Assembly: GCA_964035575.1 (NCBI GenBank)
Contig: OZ037886.1
Span: forward strand, 248,001 to 312,000
Source of the DNA: Rhynchopus sp. YZ270_cl-10
Lineage: Eukaryota > Euglenozoa > Diplonemea > Diplonemida > Diplonemidae
Reading direction: 5' to 3'
DNA length: 64,000 nt
In this document: positions 59,812 through 64,000 of the stretch, piece by piece
How positions within the stretch are numbered: position 1 is the first letter of the stretch
Layout: the number at the start of each line of letters is the position of its first letter
Notes under the pieces: generated by a model
What the model was told of the DNA's origin: nothing
Databases searched by the model: none
Seen by the model: the letters and a program-made list of their open reading frames with translations, nothing else
Translations under genes and position numbers: made by a program

Positions 59812-61731
59812 TTAACCCCGTTCTGGGTAACCCTTGGCAAAAAAAATATCAATAGATTGTTGCAGTATTTTGTCCTTCGGGGGAAAAGCATACATTCTCT
59901 TTACACTTGCCTGGCGATCTTTCGACTGCTGCTCCTGTGCAAGCTTGTGCCTCAGGAGCTGAGGTTGTTGCTGCTGCTGGCGGGTGTATGTGTCGAGGAG
60001 CTGGAAGCCTGCCCTGCGGAGAGATTTGATCTTGTGCTCGGTCTCGAGCTTGACTGACTTCAGCTCTGCGTTTTCGTTCACAAGGTCCTTTGTTGCCTTG
60101 TTCTCGCGGTTGAGTTGGTTCTGTGATAGATGTATGGTAACAAAACATTTTTTATAGTAATGCGTGAAGACCTCGTACAAGGCTATTAGATCCCGGTAAC
60201 GCAAAAAGGGGGGCAGCATGGAAAAAGACTGCGCGGGAAAAGTACATACTTTCAGTGTAAGGATCTTGTCATCCAGGTCCGCGCGCGAGCCTGGCTTGAT
60301 GCTCTTAGAGTTCGCGGGTTTTTCTTCGAAGTCTTTACGGACACGGTCAAGGGACTGCGACACCTGGATCTTCTGGAGCTTGAAGTCCTCGTTTGCGCCT
60401 GACCATTCCTGTAGTGGGGAAGAATGCACATAAATGAAACCATCCAGAGACGGAAGGAAAACCTCTTCAGCTCTACGGGTTGACATACAATGTGGTCGCG
60501 CACCAGGCGGTCCTCCCAGATCTTAAGACGGTCGTCCACAACCTCCACCTTACCCTTGTTACCGAATTGACCTGTGGTTGTGTTAAGTGAGTAAGGGGTT
60601 TGTCGCGTATTGAATATGTACGTGATTTCCTGGTTTGCATAAAAAAAGAGCAAAAAAATACAAAAAGGAAAACACTGAAGGGGGAGACAAAAACATACCT
60701 TGTTGGCGGGGGTCTTTAGGCGCCTGCTTGATGTAAGACCCACGGTTGAGATGCCACGCAAGTTGTCTCTGCTTCTTCTCAAGGTCTTGGTGACGCTGTC
60801 GTAAAGAAATATTTCAAAAAAATGCAGTACAATCAACCACTCCTTGACACGACGACCACACTTTTTTACAAACCACCTCATCCAAAGCCGCCCACCCCCC
60901 TTAAGCACATAGATAAGATTTGATGGATTCCCATTCATACAACTGGACCACACTGATCTGCAATGTTCTAAGGATATTCCTTTCGATGAATACCCAAAAA
61001 AAATGTTAGGTTTAGACAAGAAGCCGCTAATTTCGATGAATTTCCCAAAAGAAGACCCAGGCATACCACATAGAGCTTCCTCTTCTCCATCCTCCATGCA
61101 TCTTCCATAGACCGCATCACCTCGTCTTTGTTCTTGATGATCACTGGTATCGTGTTCGACGCCCTTTGTTGAAGTTCCCTCAGACGTTCTTTCACACGTT
61201 GGTCTTCTTTCTCTGCCTGGTCAATCTCACGGTACAGCCCCGCCAGCTCCTCTTCACGCTCCGTGCAGGTCTGCTTGAGTGCAGCGAAGCACTCATACGG
61301 GTCTGTGTCGCCAAAGTTTTTCTCCAGCTGTGCCTCACGCTCTGTGATCTTCGCCAGCTGCTCCACCTCATCCTTGATCAGCTCAACCGCCTCCTTTTTT
61401 CTCAGATCCATCTCATCGAGCTCCTTCCTGTACTGGTCCAGCTCGACAATCGTTGCCGCCTTCTTCTGCTCTGCTGCCATAAAGTCCTCCACGATCTGTT
61501 GTTCCTCAACAGCGTCCTGTACAGTAAAAAGTATCACAGAACGTTAAGGAATGCGCCATTGAGGTGCGCTAGAGAGAAAAAAAAAACATAAAACAGACAG
61601 GTGGGAGAGGGATGTGCAAAGTGGCGTACCTGGTCCTCCGGTCCGAGCCCCTCCATTTTAATCTGCATCCACTCCCGCTGAAGCGCGGACACCCGCGACT
61701 GGACCTGGTCCATGTTGTCGAAACCGTCCAT
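59812..61731 (-). CDS. Six-exon coiled-coil protein, 399 aa
   Basis: I assembled this gene from the splice sites. Exons on minus: 61630-61731, 61067-61516, 60699-60795, 60489-60571, 60250-60408 and 59812-60120 (1200 nt, 399 aa). Introns of 113, 271, 127, 80 and 129 nt start GTATGT or GTACGC and end CAG, and the frame is kept throughout. The protein begins MDGFDNMDQVQSRVSALQRE and is coiled-coil for most of its length (EELAGLYREIDQAEKEDQRV, NQLNRENKATKDLVNENAEL), with a Gln run near residue 345. The shape resembles axonemal or intraflagellar coiled-coil proteins, but I cannot name the family. Its intron number contrasts with the mostly intronless neighbours. An acacaATG start context matches other genes here. 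Confidence 0.87.
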
Positions 61732-61879
61732 TGTGTGTATTGGCTGTGTGTTGTAGGTGGGATGTCGTTATCGCGTTGGGACAACGCTAGGTTTGAAGAG
61801 CAGTCTCTTCGTCACAAAGTTGTTCGGGATGATGTCATCTATCATCTATGACAAGCTCCACACAACTGGAAAAAAAAGT

Positions 61880-61987
61880 AGTGTTCAAATACAAAGCCCT
61901 CTCGTGAATAGTGTACTTTGGTATGACTGGCTGGGGGTGTACACCCAACCATGCAGTCCTACATGTATTTTGTGGTTTACATCTGAC
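61880..61987 (+). repeat. Family B repeat, full form
   Basis: GTGTTCAAATACAAAGCCC, TCTCGTGAATAGTGTAC, GGGTGTACACCCAACC, GTGGTTTACATCTGAC. About 150 bp upstream of the six-exon gene. Confidence 0.88.
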
Positions 61988-62198
61988 AAAAAAAATACAT
62001 CGGGGGTAGGGGGTTTTCATCAGTCTTTTTATCGCAATGCTAAATAAGGGGGAAATGGAGGATGCTGTTTCCTTCACAAAGAACCGTTTGCACGTGGTCT
62101 TTACAACATTGTTTATGAGGAGAAAAAAAAATAACTCCGATGGGAAAAAAAGACATGCTTTTACTTTTGTTCAATTAGTTTAAAATGGCAGGAATAGT

Positions 62199-62339
62199 CA
62201 TACAATGCAACGATTCGGCCTCCCTAAGGCCTGCTACAGGCGTGGCTGAGACGTGATTAGTACGTATTAGTAAGCCTCAGCCACACCATTTTCCAGACAT
62301 GCCTATTTTCAGGCGTAGTCGGCCTCGTTGCATTGTATG
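62199..62339. mobile_element. Small palindromic MITE-like element
   Basis: A 141-bp element with 15-bp perfect inverted ends CATACAATGCAACGA. A nested stem lies inside: GGCGTGGCTGAG and CTCAGCCACACC. AATAGT lies next to both outer ends and may be the target duplication. No coding capacity. Confidence 0.7.
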
Positions 62340-62877
62340 AAATAGTATGCAATTGCCACCGGTGCAAAGGCTCCATTTTTCTTATACTTTTGTATGCCCA
62401 TCAACCACTGCAGGATAATGTACGTACATAATGTTAGCCGCGAAAAGAAAAGAAGAAAAAAAAAACACTCATTATCACACGTGTAACAGACACGAGGTAT
62501 ATTATAGACCTTTAAAATGTCGTTTGTTTTGCTACTGTTTATCCCTGAAAAAACCCGGACTTTTACGGTCGCCACCTGATCTTGATAACACGACTGGGAA
62601 AGGGAAGATTATTTTTCGTTGAACGCAACCAAAAACAGTCTGAATTGGCGCAATTCAACGGGAGGGGGGAACAAAATAGTCGGCATCAAAAACGTTGGCT
62701 ATTATCCCGGTTTTATAAATAACACAGGGGGGGAAATCGGAAACACTCACACTCCTTTCTCTCTCTTTGCATATTTTCCCCAACTTGAAAAACTCATCAT
62801 TTTCTCTACTCGGATAAAGGAAAAGGCTATCTCCGTAGTGGTCGAAGGGCCCTTCGGTTGCGGGGTACACTGACAGC

Positions 62878-62960
62878 AGCACCGCCTCCTCCACCTCCAC
62901 CTCCACCTCCACCTCCACCTCCACCTCCACCTCCACCTCCACCTCCACCTCCACCTCCAC
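62878..62960 (+). repeat. (CCACCT)n microsatellite
   Basis: About 13 tandem CCACCT units just downstream (7 bp) of the TMEM222 stop codon, inside its presumed 3' UTR. Confidence 0.92.
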
Positions 62961-62966
62961 CGCGTC

Positions 62967-63667
62967 TTAGCCCTCTCTCCATGCTATTACCAACGCGGCC
63001 AGCCCCAGGAGGACCAAGAAGGGGAGGCAGCTGGTTAGGGCGGCTGACCGGCTCACCCACTCCCCTTTGGTGAGGAGCATCCAGAGGGCGGAGAACTGCC
63101 CGCTCGGGACCCCGAAGTGCGTGAGCGCTGCGGCCGAGTGGTGGTGACAGTTCTGGCAGCAGATGTTGTGCATCTTGCCCTGGTACTCCCTGTCCGCGCG
63201 CGCCACGCATTCGTCCCAGCTCCTCTTCTGATACGTTGCGTCTGCGATCCTGCATATTCGCGTCACCCGTCCGACCATGAAGCTGTCCTGGTTCACCGTG
63301 TACGGCCCCGCGAAGTCGTGAACCCTCCCCTCCGAATCCGTTATGCCCATGTGTCCGATGAGCGGGCACAGCCACGTCAGCAGCGGGAGTGGGCCCCACA
63401 CGATGCAGCAAGGGAAGCGGTTCCGGGATGGATCGCTGTGGGCAAAAAAAAAAAAGGGGGTAAAGAGGGTGTTCAGATAATTCAAACATAAAAGAAGAAG
63501 TTAAAAGTACAAACGCCTCTTTCATCTGCATACTCAGATACTAAAAAGTGTTTTCAACGAAAGTAAGTCCTCCTTCAGTGGTCTAAGGGAAGAGAGAAAA
63601 ACAGAACATACTCTGGCAGGAGCGCCATGGAGTCCGGGTCCGGCACTGAGAGAGCCGAGGCCCGCAT
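62967..63667 (-). CDS. TMEM222/DUF778 family membrane protein, 2 exons
   Basis: CDS on minus: exon 1 63612-63667, exon 2 62967-63435 (174 aa), with a 176-nt intron GTATGT...CACAG; the split codon is GA|C. After the join the protein reads DDPSRNRFPCCIVWGPLPLL then TWLCPLIGHMGI, DFAGPYTVNQD, HNICCQNCHHHSAAAL and a hydrophobic C-terminus. These are the signatures of TMEM222 (RNRYPYCIVWTPLPLLTW..GHMGI; MHNLCCDNCHSHVA), a conserved eukaryotic membrane protein of poorly known function. Length is close to the family (about 150-210 aa). The His/Cys cluster suggests metal binding or an enzyme site. The start is uncertain: M at 63667 is chosen because the frame upstream runs into a family E repeat. A family F repeat lies in the intron. 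Confidence 0.9.
63495..63521 (+). repeat. Family F short repeat inside the TMEM222 intron
   Basis: GAAGAAGTTAAAAGTACAAACG then CCTCT, truncated, wholly within the intron 63436-63611. Confidence 0.7.
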
Positions 63668-64000
63668 CGGGACGTCGTCGAGGTTCCGTCCGCCCTGGCT
63701 CGCCACTGCGTCCTCCGTTGGCGCAAGCGTTATTGTGGAATGGTTAGGTTGTGTGGGTGGATGTGTCTGCAGTGAGCGAGGGTGTGGGAGGGTGCGAGAA
63801 GCTTGGTGAACCTTTTGGAAAGGTGGCTTAATTTTGTAGCTTCGACAATCACCCTGTCCGAGGACGGGTTCTGTACACAAAGTCGCCCGAAGGCTAATGA
63901 ATTTCAAAGGTATAGATGCAGATCATCAATTTTTTTTACTTTTTGTTTGAGTAAAGGTTTTTTTGAGATGGTGGTTGGGATATAATAGGAAGAACGGAGC
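63668..64000. other. Upstream region of TMEM222 to window end
   Basis: No further gene start seen. It contains the family E repeat and T/G-rich sequence. Confidence 0.5.
63832..63906 (+). repeat. Family E short repeat
   Basis: TTTTGTAGCTTCGACAATCACC, CTGTCCGAGGACGGG, GGCTAATGAATTTCA. Nearly identical to 14966-15037, and about 165 bp upstream of the chosen TMEM222 start. Confidence 0.9.

Noticed and set aside
62827-63531. A 234-codon minus-strand frame ending in poly-Gly over TMEM222
   Set aside because: It is an alternative frame of the TMEM222 exon that runs into the (CCACCT)n microsatellite.

Overview
This looks like a nuclear segment from an unidentified, probably flagellated, protist. 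Evidence for a nuclear eukaryotic genome: spliced 60S ribosomal protein L15 genes with GTATGT/CAG introns, a mitochondrial intermediate peptidase, a heme-binding MAPR protein, an inositol 5-phosphatase, a TMEM222 protein and EF-hand, C2 and CCCH domains. There is no operon spacing, Shine-Dalgarno pattern or organelle gene. I could not place the organism in a named group.

Layout: all 18 host genes that I can support lie on the minus strand. From left to right they are: a partial acidic low-complexity protein (1-972), a small membrane protein (2485-2745), two tandem RPL15 copies (3031-3866, 4029-4751), mitochondrial intermediate peptidase (5088-7136), a possibly TraB-like protein (7548-9662), a secreted Pro/Thr-repeat protein (11057-12814), a MAPR cytochrome-b5-like protein (13267-13926), a CDP-alcohol phosphotransferase/cytidylyltransferase fusion (17222-18763), inositol polyphosphate 5-phosphatase (22120-23559), a tail-anchored protein (25839-26630), a coiled-coil protein (27061-29193), an EF-hand protein (30994-32679), a Q-rich CCCH protein (43570-45447), a His/Ser-rich protein (53710-54321), a C2 protein (55107-58142), a six-exon coiled-coil protein (59812-61731) and TMEM222 (62967-63667). 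Most genes are single-exon. Only RPL15, the 399-aa coiled-coil gene and TMEM222 show introns.

The gene-poor parts (14-17 kb, 19-22 kb, 33-43 kb, 45-53 kb) are full of repeats. They include a ~1.8 kb fold-back element with 483-bp inverted arms (36882-38700), a Stowaway-like MITE inserted in another repeat (34074-34414), a hAT transposase remnant (about 20 kb), and a ~6 kb inverted-arm element (47.57-53.62 kb). A DIRS-order PAT-like retroelement with split direct repeats sits inside that last element (48705-52957).

The most unusual signal is a set of short (30-120 bp, rarely ~300 bp) structured repeats, at least eight families and about 45 copies. Every copy I found has the same orientation. 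Read on the gene strand, each family tends to keep a fixed 3' end next to an A- or T-run and to vary at its 5' end, as retroposons do. Three families share the same hairpin loop. Together with the one-way gene order, this suggests that insertion or retention is tied to the direction of transcription or replication.
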